This document shows positions 19,290 to 28,061 of a stretch of 64,000 nucleotides of DNA, one piece after another. The stretch lies in contig NZ_FNKY01000001.1 in the NCBI RefSeq assembly GCF_900103165.1, positions 186,001 to 250,000 of the forward strand, given 5' to 3'. Numbering within the stretch: the first letter of the stretch is position 1; each line of letters starts with the position of its first letter. This DNA is from Nitrosospira multiformis (GTDB lineage: Bacteria; Pseudomonadota; Gammaproteobacteria; Burkholderiales; Nitrosomonadaceae). The translations under genes and the position numbers were made by a program. The notes beneath the pieces were generated by a model. It worked only from the letters and a program-made list of their open reading frames with translations. It did no database searches and was not told the DNA's origin.

Positions 19290-21695
19290 TCAGGTATCCT
19301 GCCAGTAACGGCGGCGCAATGCGCGCGAAGTTTCGACTGCAACCGTGCTATCTACAAAGCGCAGCAGCACTGCTCCATCGTTATCGCTGCGCAGTAATGT
19401 GCTGCCCAGTGCCCGGTAGCGCTCCATCACCTCTTCCCGGGGATGCCCGAAACGATTGCGATAGCCTACGGTAAATATTACCAGCCGGGGATTCACTTGA
19501 CGCGCAAACTCACTGGTAGAGGACGTTTTGCTGCCATGATGGGGCGCCACCAGCACCGTTGAGGAAAGTGCGTTGCCATCGTTCTCGATTAGCTGATACT
19601 CGGAGTTTTTTTCGATATCGGCCGGCAACAGCACACTGCCATGGATTGTCGTGATTTTCAGTACGCAGCTTAAAGCGTTGGTTTTGAGCCTGGGGTTGCT
19701 GTAGCTCTGTTGGACCGGGTGCAGCATGTCGAAGCGTACTCCATCCCATTCCCACGATTGTCCTGCACGGCACTGATGTTTATTGGAAGCGGCAAGCTGG
19801 ATCGGGTGATCTGCGCTCAAGGATGACACCAGCCATTCCACCGGCACCGCCTCCAGTACTGACAATGCCCCGCCGCTATGATCCGAGTCGGCGTGCGTGA
19901 CAATCATTGCATCCAGATGCTTGATGCCTTCCCCGCGCAAAAAAGGAACGATAGTACGGTTGCCACTATCCGCTTCGGTACTGAAAGCGGGTCCCGTATC
20001 GAAGAGCAGCGCGTGATTTTCTGTGCGAGCCACTACCGCCAATCCCTGGCCGACATCCAGCACAGTGAGCCATAATTCTCCCGGTGCCGGTTTTGGGGGT
20101 AATACCAGGAATATCGGCAGCAGCGCAACCACCCCCAACCAGCGAGCCGGAAAACCTGTGGCCAGCCCCGGCCCGCCCCTCATACCCAGTCCTAATCCTC
20201 CGGGCAACAACATCCAGACAATACCTGCCATGCCGGCGGCTACCGCCCATGCGGGGGGCGCATGCTGGCTCCATACCGCCTGCGGTACATCGCTCATCCA
20301 CCGCAACATCTCCATGCAACCGCTCAGTACCACGTGTGCAGGCAGCAACATGAAGTCAAGTAGCGGCAATGTTGCCAACAGCGTCAAGGGAACCACCACC
20401 AGGCTCACCAGCGGAACGGCGATTGCATTGGCAAAGGGCGAAACCAGCGATACCTGCTGGAACATCGCCAATAACAGTGGTATCAGGCTGAGGGTTATCG
20501 CCCACTGTACGCGCGCCCAGCCGGTTAACCAATGCATTTTACCAATCCGTCCGGCCGTTACGAGCATGATGAACGCCATCGCCCCGAACGACAACCAGAA
20601 GCCGGGCGAAAGTACGGCCCAGGGATCAAGCACCACCACTATCAGCAATGCCCATGCCAGCACCGCTGTCGCGGAAGCGAAACGCCCCAGCCATAGAGCG
20701 AGGGCTATCGCCGCCAGCATGTAAACCGTGCGCTGCGCCGGTACCGCAAAGCCGGCGAGCAGCGCATAACCGAAAGCCGCCACCAGCCCCGCAATGACTG
20801 CGGCCTTGCGCGCGGGCAACCATAGTGCCAGACGATGACTTCTGCGCCATAACCCATATACCAGCGCAAACATCAGGCCTGAAACCATCGTCACATGCAA
20901 GCCCGAGATACTCATGAGATGGTTTACGCCCGTGCGCGTAAATATTTGCCATTGGCCACCTGGAATCGCGCGCTGATCGCCCACCGCCAGCGCAATCAGA
21001 ACACCGGTATAGGCATGATCCGGCAATGACCGAATAAAATGCTCGCGAATCTCCTGGCGCAAACGTTCAACCCGATACGAAGGCTGATTAACCATTTCGT
21101 CCAGACGCAAATTATCGTCAGCTTTCCGCACATAGCCGGTCGCGCGAATGTTGCGCTCCAGGGCCCATTCCTCGAAATCGAAACCGTGTGGATTGACACT
21201 GCCGTGCGGACGCTTGAGACGCACCGTGATCCGCCAGCGTTCGCCCGCATTGATCCGGGGTAGCACAGACCCGGAATTCTCCGCGTGCTTGCGGCGCTCG
21301 TTATACCAGGCAAGGGAAATTCGCTTGGGAACAATCGCGCCTTCCGTCAGCACTTGCTCCACGTCAAAAGCAAAACGTAAGCCATTTTCATTGGCTTGCG
21401 GCAACTCCGCCACCACTCCCGCCAACTGAATATCGCGTCCCTCCCATTCATGCGGAAGTGCATCCGCCAGACGCCACTGAGCAAACGCCGCTGCCCAGAA
21501 AAACCCCGCACCCAAGAAAATCAGAGCAAGCAGAATCTTTGCAGTGATGGAAAAAATAGCGGCCCGGCAACGCCAAAGTAAAAATGCACCCACCGCACCC
21601 GGTACGAGGAGCCATGCCCACAGCAAGTCCGGCAGTTCGGTCTGTTGCTGCAACAGTCCCACCCCAAAGACAAACGCAAGAATATAGGCTCGCAT
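19290..21695 (-). CDS. comEC: DNA uptake channel ComEC/Rec2
   Basis: Inner-membrane channel that brings single-stranded DNA into the cytoplasm during natural transformation. The 801 aa start with membrane segments and a DUF4131-like domain, followed by the Competence domain (SISGLHVTMVSG is the family's ISGLH motif) with many helices. A C-terminal metallo-beta-lactamase domain has LDVGQGLAVV, THADSDHSGG and APHHGSKTS, so its metal ligands are intact. No other competence genes are nearby. It diverges from the DUF2062 gene. Confidence 0.95.
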   Translation of the reverse strand: MRAYILAFVFGVGLLQQQTELPDLLWAWLLVPGAVGAFLLWRCRAAIFSITAKILLALIFLGAGFFWAAAFAQWRLADALPHEWEGRDIQLAGVVAELPQANENGLRFAFDVEQVLTEGAIVPKRISLAWYNERRKHAENSGSVLPRINAGERWRITVRLKRPHGSVNPHGFDFEEWALERNIRATGYVRKADDNLRLDEMVNQPSYRVERLRQEIREHFIRSLPDHAYTGVLIALAVGDQRAIPGGQWQIFTRTGVNHLMSISGLHVTMVSGLMFALVYGLWRRSHRLALWLPARKAAVIAGLVAAFGYALLAGFAVPAQRTVYMLAAIALALWLGRFASATAVLAWALLIVVVLDPWAVLSPGFWLSFGAMAFIMLVTAGRIGKMHWLTGWARVQWAITLSLIPLLLAMFQQVSLVSPFANAIAVPLVSLVVVPLTLLATLPLLDFMLLPAHVVLSGCMEMLRWMSDVPQAVWSQHAPPAWAVAAGMAGIVWMLLPGGLGLGMRGGPGLATGFPARWLGVVALLPIFLVLPPKPAPGELWLTVLDVGQGLAVVARTENHALLFDTGPAFSTEADSGNRTIVPFLRGEGIKHLDAMIVTHADSDHSGGALSVLEAVPVEWLVSSLSADHPIQLAASNKHQCRAGQSWEWDGVRFDMLHPVQQSYSNPRLKTNALSCVLKITTIHGSVLLPADIEKNSEYQLIENDGNALSSTVLVAPHHGSKTSSTSEFARQVNPRLVIFTVGYRNRFGHPREEVMERYRALGSTLLRSDNDGAVLLRFVDSTVAVETSRALRRRYWQDT

Positions 21696-21938
21696 CAGGT
21701 TCTCGTGGTCTACCGGAACTATATGGACATGGGGGAAGTTACTGAAGCAGAACGAGGAGATTGTTCCTCTACGGCGAACTGAACCACCGTATTAAGATAT
21801 TTATAAATAAGGTAAAGGGCTATCGAGCGCTTGAATCCCATACGGCCGCGCGCTTTTGCCGGGCGGATACCGGTATGACGGCTGACGGCCAGCTTATTAT
21901 GTTTGCATGAAGCGCCGGTATTTTCGTACACTCTTCCC

Positions 21939-22490
21939 GTGCCGCGAAAATTCTTCAAAAAATATCTGCCCTCTCACGAAACCGTCCGTCAAAACCGGTT
22001 TGTCGGGCTGTTCGGTAAACATCTGCAACATCACAATCTGTGGCATCTGCATCGGCGATCAGTAGCGGGCGGCGTTGCAGCCGGGTTATTTGCCGGACTG
22101 ATCCCCGGCAGTAATCCGGTACAGTTCTTTTTTGCCGCTTTGTTTGCGATCGCTTTCAAGGTAAATCTCCCCGTGGCGGTGGCTACCACACTTTATTCCA
22201 ATCCTTTCACCATCGTACCGATCTATATCGTCGCCTACGCCATTGGCGAGTTTGTTATGGGTAACGGCACAGGTAATATGCCCCAGACCGATTTGCACCT
22301 GATGGATAAGAATATCAGTGAATGGGTTCCCGCACTGATAGACTGGGTAATGTCGCTCGGCAAGCCATTATTGGTGGGGATATTGCTGTTGGCGCTGCTG
22401 CTTTCCGTAATCGGATATTTTGCCGTGCGTGTAACGTGGCGGCTCTATACCATTTATGAGTGGCGAAAACGGGCAAAACGGCGGCGCTGA
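21939..22490 (+). CDS. DUF2062 family membrane protein
   Basis: Small membrane protein of unknown function, widespread in proteobacteria. It begins with the family's MPRKFFKKYLPSHE if GTG at 21939 is used. The core GGVAAGLFAGLIPGSNPVQ and YSNPFTIVPIYIVAYAIGE is the DUF2062 signature, with two to three hydrophobic helices and a basic C-terminus. It is 183 aa, the usual size. A TTG at 21903 would add 12 residues not typical of the family. It lies beside lolCD on the opposite strand, as in several betaproteobacteria, but a functional link is unproven. Confidence 0.88.
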   Translation: MPRKFFKKYLPSHETVRQNRFVGLFGKHLQHHNLWHLHRRSVAGGVAAGLFAGLIPGSNPVQFFFAALFAIAFKVNLPVAVATTLYSNPFTIVPIYIVAYAIGEFVMGNGTGNMPQTDLHLMDKNISEWVPALIDWVMSLGKPLLVGILLLALLLSVIGYFAVRVTWRLYTIYEWRKRAKRRR

Positions 22491-22498
22491 TTTATAAA

Positions 22499-22525
22499 TC
22501 TGGATTCGGCAGTTGACTGCTCATT
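22499..22525 (+). repeat. Solo end of the MITE-like element
   Basis: These 27 bp match the left end and inner flank of copy 1 (from 18995) at 21 positions, including the run CGGCAGTTGA and CTCATT. No partner end is seen nearby. It lies 9 bp after the DUF2062 stop and just before the lolD stop, and is probably a decayed or truncated copy. Confidence 0.6.
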
Positions 22526-22564
22526 TCTCATTCTAGTCGCGATAAGCCCCGGTGACTCTTGTTT

Positions 22565-23242
22565 TTATTCAACCAGCAAGCCGTCTTCCAGCTGTAATGT
22601 CCGCCCTGCCTTTTTGGCCAGTTCCGGATCGTGGGTGACAATGATGAGGCTTGCGCCCACGCTGCGGTTGAGTTCAAGCATCAATTCGAATACGCCTCCC
22701 GCCGTGTGCCGGTCGAGATTTCCGGTAGGCTCATCCGCAAGGACGCAAGCGGGCTGAGTCACCAGTGCACGTGCCACCGCCGCACGCTGCCGCTCGCCAC
22801 CCGAGAGTTCTCCGGGAGTATGCGTGAGGCGATGGCCCAAGCCCACCTGCTTCAATAATTTCGCCGCCTGGTCATACGCTTCGCTGCTGCTGATGCGCCG
22901 GATCAATAGGGGCATGGCGACATTCTCCAGTGCGCTGAATTCCGGTAGTAAATGATGGAACTGATAAATGAAACCCAGCGATCTGTTACGCAATTTGCAT
23001 CTTTCTTCTTCACTGACGGTCGCTATATTCTGCCCCATGATGCGAATATCGCCGCCGGTAGGGGCATCCAATCCTCCCAGCACGTGTAGCAACGTACTTT
23101 TTCCTGAACCCGAGGCGCCGACAATAGCAAGGGTATGACCTGCCAGGATATCAAGGTCTATGCCCATAAGCACCGGAACCTCCAGCTTGCCCTGGAAATA
23201 ACTCTTGCGCAGGTTGCGGCAGGAAATAATGGTTTTACTCAT
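22565..23242 (-). CDS. lolD: Lipoprotein-releasing ABC transporter ATPase LolD
   Basis: ATPase of the LolCDE machine that extracts lipoproteins from the inner membrane and passes them to LolA. Walker A is [11 protein letters not shown], the signature is [15 protein letters not shown], and Walker B is [12 protein letters not shown]. The Lol-type stretch [20 protein letters not shown] is present. It is 225 aa and overlaps the lolC stop by 8 nt on the same strand, so the pair is an operon. Confidence 0.96.
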   Translation of the reverse strand: MSKTIISCRNLRKSYFQGKLEVPVLMGIDLDILAGHTLAIVGASGSGKSTLLHVLGGLDAPTGGDIRIMGQNIATVSEEERCKLRNRSLGFIYQFHHLLPEFSALENVAMPLLIRRISSSEAYDQAAKLLKQVGLGHRLTHTPGELSGGERQRAAVARALVTQPACVLADEPTGNLDRHTAGGVFELMLELNRSVGASLIIVTHDPELAKKAGRTLQLEDGLLVE

Positions 23243-24482
23243 ACCGCAGCGCCTCCGCGGGATTGACTTTGGAGGCCCGGTAACTCGGATAAATCGTTGC
23301 CAGCAGTGTCAGCACGAACGATACCGCTGCCACGGCCACAATATCATTCATTTGCGGGTCGGATGGAATGTCACTGATGAAATAAACATCCGGTGAAAGG
23401 AATCGCACGCTGAACAGGCCCTCAATCAGCGCGATCACCGACGACACATTGTATGCCAGCAACACGCCGCTGATTACACCGAGCATGGTGCCGAGGACAC
23501 CGATCAGGGTGCCTTGCACGATGAAGATTTTCATGATGCTGCGCGGGCTTGCGCCCAAGGTGCGCAGAATAGCGATATCGGGCTGCTTATCGGTCACCGC
23601 CATCACCAGGGTCGAGACGATATTGAAGGCCGCGACGGCGATAATAAGGGCAAGAATCAGCGACAGCATGCGCTTCTCGATCTGTATCGCACGAAAATAA
23701 TTGGCATGCTGGCGGCTCCAGTCGCTGATATGAACCTCCGTGGAAATCATCGGCGCAAGGTCTCGCGCCACTTGCGGCGCCTCGAAGAGATCATGTAGCT
23801 TCAGCCGTACACCCGATACTTGATCATCCTCCATGCGGTAGAGCTTTTGTGCATCCGACAAGTTGATCAGCACCAGGCTCGAGTCGTACTCCATATGCCC
23901 CGCCTCGAAGATGCCGGTAATGGTGAACTGTTTGAGGCGCGGCAGGATACCGGCCGGCGTTACCTGTCCCTGCGGCGAGATCAGTACGATTTTGTCTCCC
24001 GTAAATACGCCCAGGACCCGTGCCAACTCCGAGCCGATAACGATGCCAAACCTCCCCGGGATCAGTTCGTCAAGCCTGCCATCTATCATCATCCGGGCCA
24101 GGTCGGCCACCTTATCCTCCATGGCCGGCTCGATGCCTCTTACAGCAACGCCACTGACAACCTGGTCGAACGATACCATGCCTTGCGCGCTGACATAAGG
24201 CGCGGCGCCCTCCACCAGCGGATGCCGCAGCGCTTCTTCCGCAACTCGGCGCCAGTCTGCCAACTTGCCGTCAATACCGCTTATCTGGATGTGAGAGGCG
24301 ACGCCCAGGATGCGTGTCCGTACTTCTTTCTGGAATCCATTCATCACCGACATGACAGTGATCAGTGCCGTCATGCCAAGAGTAATTCCTAATAGGGAAA
24401 TCAGGGAGATGAAGGAAATGAAGTGATTACGGCGTTTGGCACGGGTGTAGCGTAGACCAATGAAGAGTTCGTAGGGAGACAC
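23235..24482 (-). CDS. lolC: Lipoprotein-releasing ABC transporter permease LolC/E
   Basis: Membrane subunit of the Lol system. The N-terminal [20 protein letters not shown], one membrane helix at about 25-50, a large periplasmic MacB-type domain and three C-terminal helices form the expected topology. [17 protein letters not shown] and the terminal NPAEALRYE are family hallmarks. The start codon is GTG. Only one permease gene is present, so, as in many betaproteobacteria, one protein may serve as both LolC and LolE (LolF-type); this is inferred. Confidence 0.95.
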   Translation of the reverse strand: MSPYELFIGLRYTRAKRRNHFISFISLISLLGITLGMTALITVMSVMNGFQKEVRTRILGVASHIQISGIDGKLADWRRVAEEALRHPLVEGAAPYVSAQGMVSFDQVVSGVAVRGIEPAMEDKVADLARMMIDGRLDELIPGRFGIVIGSELARVLGVFTGDKIVLISPQGQVTPAGILPRLKQFTITGIFEAGHMEYDSSLVLINLSDAQKLYRMEDDQVSGVRLKLHDLFEAPQVARDLAPMISTEVHISDWSRQHANYFRAIQIEKRMLSLILALIIAVAAFNIVSTLVMAVTDKQPDIAILRTLGASPRSIMKIFIVQGTLIGVLGTMLGVISGVLLAYNVSSVIALIEGLFSVRFLSPDVYFISDIPSDPQMNDIVAVAAVSFVLTLLATIYPSYRASKVNPAEALRYE

Positions 24483-24633
24483 GGATTAACTACCCGGAAT
24501 ATAAGGAATGCCGAAGTGTGCCACATTCTGCCGGGGCTTAACAGACGGACAGATATTGAAATGTTGCCGGGGTCCTGTTTGGGCGCTAAAACACGTCTCC
24601 CGGCGGTTGACGAATGCAGTTGGCGCGATGACG

Positions 24634-26808
24634 CTAAAACTCGCCTCTCAACCCTATTACTGCGGCTATTCCGGGCAGTGGTGCAAAGTTTTTCAGAAAA
24701 GAAGTGTGCACGCGCATCTCTTCGTTCAGCAGGTTCTTGCCCTGAAGAAAAATTTTAATGCCATTCGATTTGGTTTCCTTGATGCGGTAACTCACGTCGA
24801 CATTGACCAATGTGTACCCCGGCGTACTGGTTTCGAGTTCCGCCACGCGGTTTTGGCGCATCACATGAAATGCATTCACGTTAGCCGTCCAGGAGCCCAC
24901 CTTATGATTGAGTTCCAGCCCGAACCTCTGTGGTGTAATGCGCGGGACATTACCCCCCATATCCAGTTTTCCGCGCACGTAGTCGGTAAACAGCCGTAAT
25001 TCGGTGGCATCAGGCTTCAAGGTGAAAATCACTTCAGCTTCGGCACCGAAAAATCTTGCTCCCGTCTGCGCAAAATTCTGTACCAGGAATTCGCCGCTGG
25101 GATCCGGTGTACCCGTATCGTCGACACGATCGGCCACACCGTCACCATTGGTGTCGGCACTACGCACGAAAATATAGTTGTCGATCCAGTTATGGAATAC
25201 GTTGATTTTCCATTTTATCGGCCCGGTGTTTTTGCGTAATGTGAGATCGATATTGCTGGTTGTTTCGCCGCCTAAAGTATCATCACCCGTTTGAAAGGTG
25301 GCGGTGCCACGGTGTGCGCCTTTTATGTACAACTCTTCCGTGGATGGCGCGCGTTGCCCCCTGGTTGCTGACAGACCCAGTCCGTAGCCCTCCATGAATT
25401 TCCATAAAGTACCTGCTGAAACGTTATAAAGATTGAATGCGCGCGATGGATTGGCGTTATTCTGCGGGTCTTGCGTGGCACGCTCGATGCGCCCGCCGAG
25501 TTCCAGACGCCAGCGGTCCCAGTTGCGCTCTTCGACCAGGAATATGCCGGTTGAACGTGATTTCGTGACCGGTATCACAGCCTCTTCGCCCAAAGCGGAG
25601 AAATTACGGTCCTGAAACTGGACGCCGAATACCCCCTGCCAGTTTTTGATGGGTGCATGCAAAAGCTCGGCGCGGCTTTCCAGGCCATGATTCTTAAACC
25701 GCGTGGCAATCTCCCCGGTCCCCTCGATTTCGTTATGCTTGTAATCGTTATACCCCGTACGTATCTTGAGCTTGTCAAAACCAATGATGGGTTTGTCCAG
25801 TTCACCTGACAAATCATAACGGGTCTGCTTCAGATCGATCTTCGAACCCTCAGGGCTGGGTATGCCATACTTGCTCTCCAGCCGCGAAATCGATCCGCCG
25901 ATGAAGCCTCTTTCACCGACAAGGGACCCTCCCGCGGATATGCCGTCCGAATCTATCGCACTGTTCTCGACGATGCCTTTCTTACTGCTTGGATTGCTCT
26001 CATCCGCCCGCCCGGGGATATGGTAATCCCCGGTTTTGCGCTTGAAGCCACCTACACTCCAGGAAGCCCGGCCCCCGATGCTGCCGGTCGCGTTGAAAGC
26101 CCCGGTACGTTCCTCTGTGGCTGTGTTGCCACGTATTTCGATATCGCCTTTTGGTGATTTGAACAGCTGATTCGGGATGCGCCCGGATACGACATTGACT
26201 ATCCCGCCCGATGCACCACTACCATAGAGCAGCGTTGCCGGACCCCGGAGAATCTCGATTTGGGATGCATTGAGCGATTCGGCGGTTACCGCATGATCCG
26301 GGCTGATGGCCGACAGATCGAGGGTACCGATTCCATTTTCCAGAACCCGAATACGCGGACCATCCAGACCGCGAATAATCGGACGGCCCGCAGCCGGTCC
26401 GAAGGAACTTGAGGCCACACCCAGCTCTCGGGAGAGGGTATCGCCCAGACTCGCTTCGCGCTTACGGCGTAAATCTTCGCCCCGCAGCACTGAAACAGGC
26501 TGGGCCGTATCAAGCTCGCTACGATTCTCGAATGGCGTGGCGGTCACTACAACTGGCGGCAGGACACTGTCCTTGCCAATATCCTGCGCCTGAACAGACG
26601 CTACACTGAATACAACGGGTACCAACAGAATGATGGTGAATCTGAGATAGCTTTGAACGAACCGTTCTCGTCCCTGCGACGGTCTGTCCCAAGAAACCGC
26701 CATCACGTATCCCGCTGGCAAGATCAGCAACTTGTTCAGGAATTCCTTGAGTACTCCGCCCAAGTGATGCGAAAGTACCGCTGATACGTTACAACTTGAA
26801 TCATTCAT
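24634..26808 (-). CDS. znuD: ZnuD-like TonB-dependent outer-membrane receptor
   Basis: Outer-membrane, TonB-powered metal receptor, probably for zinc. The TonB box region (PPVVVTATPFENRSELD) and plug domain with RPIIRGLDGPRIRVLENG, SPDHAVTAESLNASQIEIL and GPATLLYGSGASGG are close to the ZnuD group. A 22-stranded barrel follows, ending in the aromatic residue F of LRGEF. A signal peptide (hydrophobic run IILLVPVVFSVASVQA) suggests the true start may be ATG at 26703, not 26808. Zur-type regulator gene and a shared palindromic operator lie just upstream. The zinc call rests on plug-domain similarity and context. Confidence 0.85.
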   Translation of the reverse strand: MNDSSCNVSAVLSHHLGGVLKEFLNKLLILPAGYVMAVSWDRPSQGRERFVQSYLRFTIILLVPVVFSVASVQAQDIGKDSVLPPVVVTATPFENRSELDTAQPVSVLRGEDLRRKREASLGDTLSRELGVASSSFGPAAGRPIIRGLDGPRIRVLENGIGTLDLSAISPDHAVTAESLNASQIEILRGPATLLYGSGASGGIVNVVSGRIPNQLFKSPKGDIEIRGNTATEERTGAFNATGSIGGRASWSVGGFKRKTGDYHIPGRADESNPSSKKGIVENSAIDSDGISAGGSLVGERGFIGGSISRLESKYGIPSPEGSKIDLKQTRYDLSGELDKPIIGFDKLKIRTGYNDYKHNEIEGTGEIATRFKNHGLESRAELLHAPIKNWQGVFGVQFQDRNFSALGEEAVIPVTKSRSTGIFLVEERNWDRWRLELGGRIERATQDPQNNANPSRAFNLYNVSAGTLWKFMEGYGLGLSATRGQRAPSTEELYIKGAHRGTATFQTGDDTLGGETTSNIDLTLRKNTGPIKWKINVFHNWIDNYIFVRSADTNGDGVADRVDDTGTPDPSGEFLVQNFAQTGARFFGAEAEVIFTLKPDATELRLFTDYVRGKLDMGGNVPRITPQRFGLELNHKVGSWTANVNAFHVMRQNRVAELETSTPGYTLVNVDVSYRIKETKSNGIKIFLQGKNLLNEEMRVHTSFLKNFAPLPGIAAVIGLRGEF

Positions 26809-26842
26809 ACCGACTTCTTGAATGCATGGAAAGGACGACTCT

Positions 26843-26863
26843 TACGCAACTTAGTTGCATTAC
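26843..26863. promoter_or_regulatory. Palindromic operator upstream of the TonB receptor
   Basis: GCAAC (26846-26850), a 3-base spacer and GTTGC (26854-26858) form a perfect inverted repeat 35-55 bases upstream of the first receptor ATG. Read on the minus strand, its core TGCAACTAAGTTGCGT differs at only one position from the operator at the regulator gene's promoter. It is a candidate binding site for the adjacent Zur-like protein. Confidence 0.75.
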
Positions 26864-26975
26864 TGCGTCGGTTTCCGGCTGCCACTATTCTTGTGGCCGG
26901 ATACAGCCCGGATCAGGCGATAAACATCAAATGACGGAACCGGTCAGGGCTGCTCGATTTTAAGCAACAGAAGGA

Positions 26976-27305
26976 TTACACTCGCGGAGGAGCGCGCGTG
27001 AGATATGGGAATGAAAAACCTGGGAGGGTATGTCTAAATTTCAGGAGCGGTGGAAGTTGTTGTATTGTTTGATCCAGAAAGAGGGGGATCAGGATGAGAG
27101 GGATAATGCTAAAAGCCGATAAAGCCACGCAGTCCAGACAAATTCGGTCGAGATCGGAGTCTGGCCCGGTTTCGTTTTGTTCATGATCGTCCGCTTGAAC
27201 CACACCGATGATATCAACGTGCGTAAGCGCATGCGTCGCCTGAAAGACCGGGACGAGCGAAAACACCCATACCAGAATCAGGAATAATCCTTTCCGCAAC
27301 CCCAT
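26976..27305 (-). CDS. Small membrane protein with His and Cys motifs, in the regulator operon
   Basis: I do not recognise a named family with certainty. The 109 aa start with a signal peptide or first helix (LFLILVWVFSLVPVFQ), then THALTHVD, an acidic stretch with DDHEQ, the pair CLDC, and a second helix (FSIIPLILIPLFL). His, Asp and Cys suggest metal contact, and the arrangement resembles DUF2946-like small proteins found by metal-uptake genes. It lies 59 bases after the Zur-like stop on the same strand and is probably cotranscribed. The ATG at 27305 is chosen to give a clean signal sequence. Confidence 0.65.
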   Translation of the reverse strand: MGLRKGLFLILVWVFSLVPVFQATHALTHVDIIGVVQADDHEQNETGPDSDLDRICLDCVALSAFSIIPLILIPLFLDQTIQQLPPLLKFRHTLPGFSFPYLTRAPPRV

Positions 27306-27364
27306 GGAACGGTATTCCCTGGCATCGGCATATGAATACCGCATTTTATGAATTGGATGTTCTA

Positions 27365-27787
27365 TCATGCGCATTCGGCACATAAACCTTTGACTATCAG
27401 CTCGACCGCCTGAGACCGGTAACCGGCCGGCAACGGGCCGTCATATCTGGCTTTCAGATCGTCAAGGCAAATCACCGTTGTACAACGGGTACATTTAAAA
27501 TGCGCATGCTGGTGTGAATGGGCATCGAAATTTGCGCGAAAACGCCATACTCGATCATCACTCGCCACCCTATGCACAAAACCTCTTTTGTTCAGCCATT
27601 CAAGCACACGATAGAGCGTGACGCGATCCAATCGCTGCTCACCGCTCAGGCGTTCTTCAATTTCATGATGCGTAATAGCCCGTTGCTCCGTCAACAAAAT
27701 GGTAAGAATTCGAACCCTGCCAGAGGTCACCCGCTCGCCGGTACGCCGGATCATCGATTCCGCCTGTTCCTGAGAATTAATAGGCAT
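27365..27787 (-). CDS. zur: Fur-family transcriptional regulator, Zur-like
   Basis: Metal-dependent repressor of the Fur superfamily. A winged-helix domain (VTLYRVLEWLNKRGFVHRV) is followed by a His-rich hinge (DAHSHQHAHFKC) and two CxxC pairs (CTRC and a terminal CAEC) that hold structural zinc. At 140 aa it is the right size. The promoter found at 27824-27852 lies downstream of an alternative upstream ATG (27841), so the start is 27787, or possibly 27754 where GGCGGA precedes an ATG. It probably controls itself and the TonB receptor; zinc specificity is inferred from that neighbour. Confidence 0.85.
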   Translation of the reverse strand: MPINSQEQAESMIRRTGERVTSGRVRILTILLTEQRAITHHEIEERLSGEQRLDRVTLYRVLEWLNKRGFVHRVASDDRVWRFRANFDAHSHQHAHFKCTRCTTVICLDDLKARYDGPLPAGYRSQAVELIVKGLCAECA

Positions 27788-27802
27788 AAAGGATAGGGAT
27801 GG

Positions 27803-27825
27803 TATTGCAACAAAGTTGCGTTTAC
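27803..27825. promoter_or_regulatory. Palindromic operator at the Zur-like gene promoter
   Basis: GCAAC (27807-27811), AAA, GTTGC (27815-27819) form an inverted repeat just downstream of the -10 hexamer, over the expected transcription start. Its extended sequence (TATTGCAACAAAGTTGCGT) matches the site upstream of the TonB receptor. The position fits autorepression. Confidence 0.75.
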
Positions 27826-27852
27826 TATAACCGAATAACACTGCGGGCGCAA
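27824..27852 (-). promoter_or_regulatory. Sigma70-like promoter of the Zur-like gene
   Basis: On the minus strand TTGCGC (27852-27847) and TATAGT (27829-27824) are 17 bases apart. The start would fall near 27817, inside the palindromic operator and about 30 bases before the 27787 ATG. Confidence 0.6.
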
Positions 27853-28061
27853 TACCGCTTATGCTTGCTCCAAGGAGTGGGGTTGTTCAGAACCAGACCA
27901 CAAAAATGGTGCATCACAGTTTTTTGTGTATCGGGTATGGCCAATGTTCCTATCATATGGGTGCATAGCGGTGGTTGGGTGCCCCAATCACGACATCGGC
28001 GGCAAACAAATGACGGCTGATACATTTCTTCAAGCTTTATCTCTCGTCAAAATGTATTAAC

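Noticed and set aside
24508-24999. A 163-codon plus-strand open frame
   Set aside because: Antisense to the end of the TonB receptor gene, which is clearly real.
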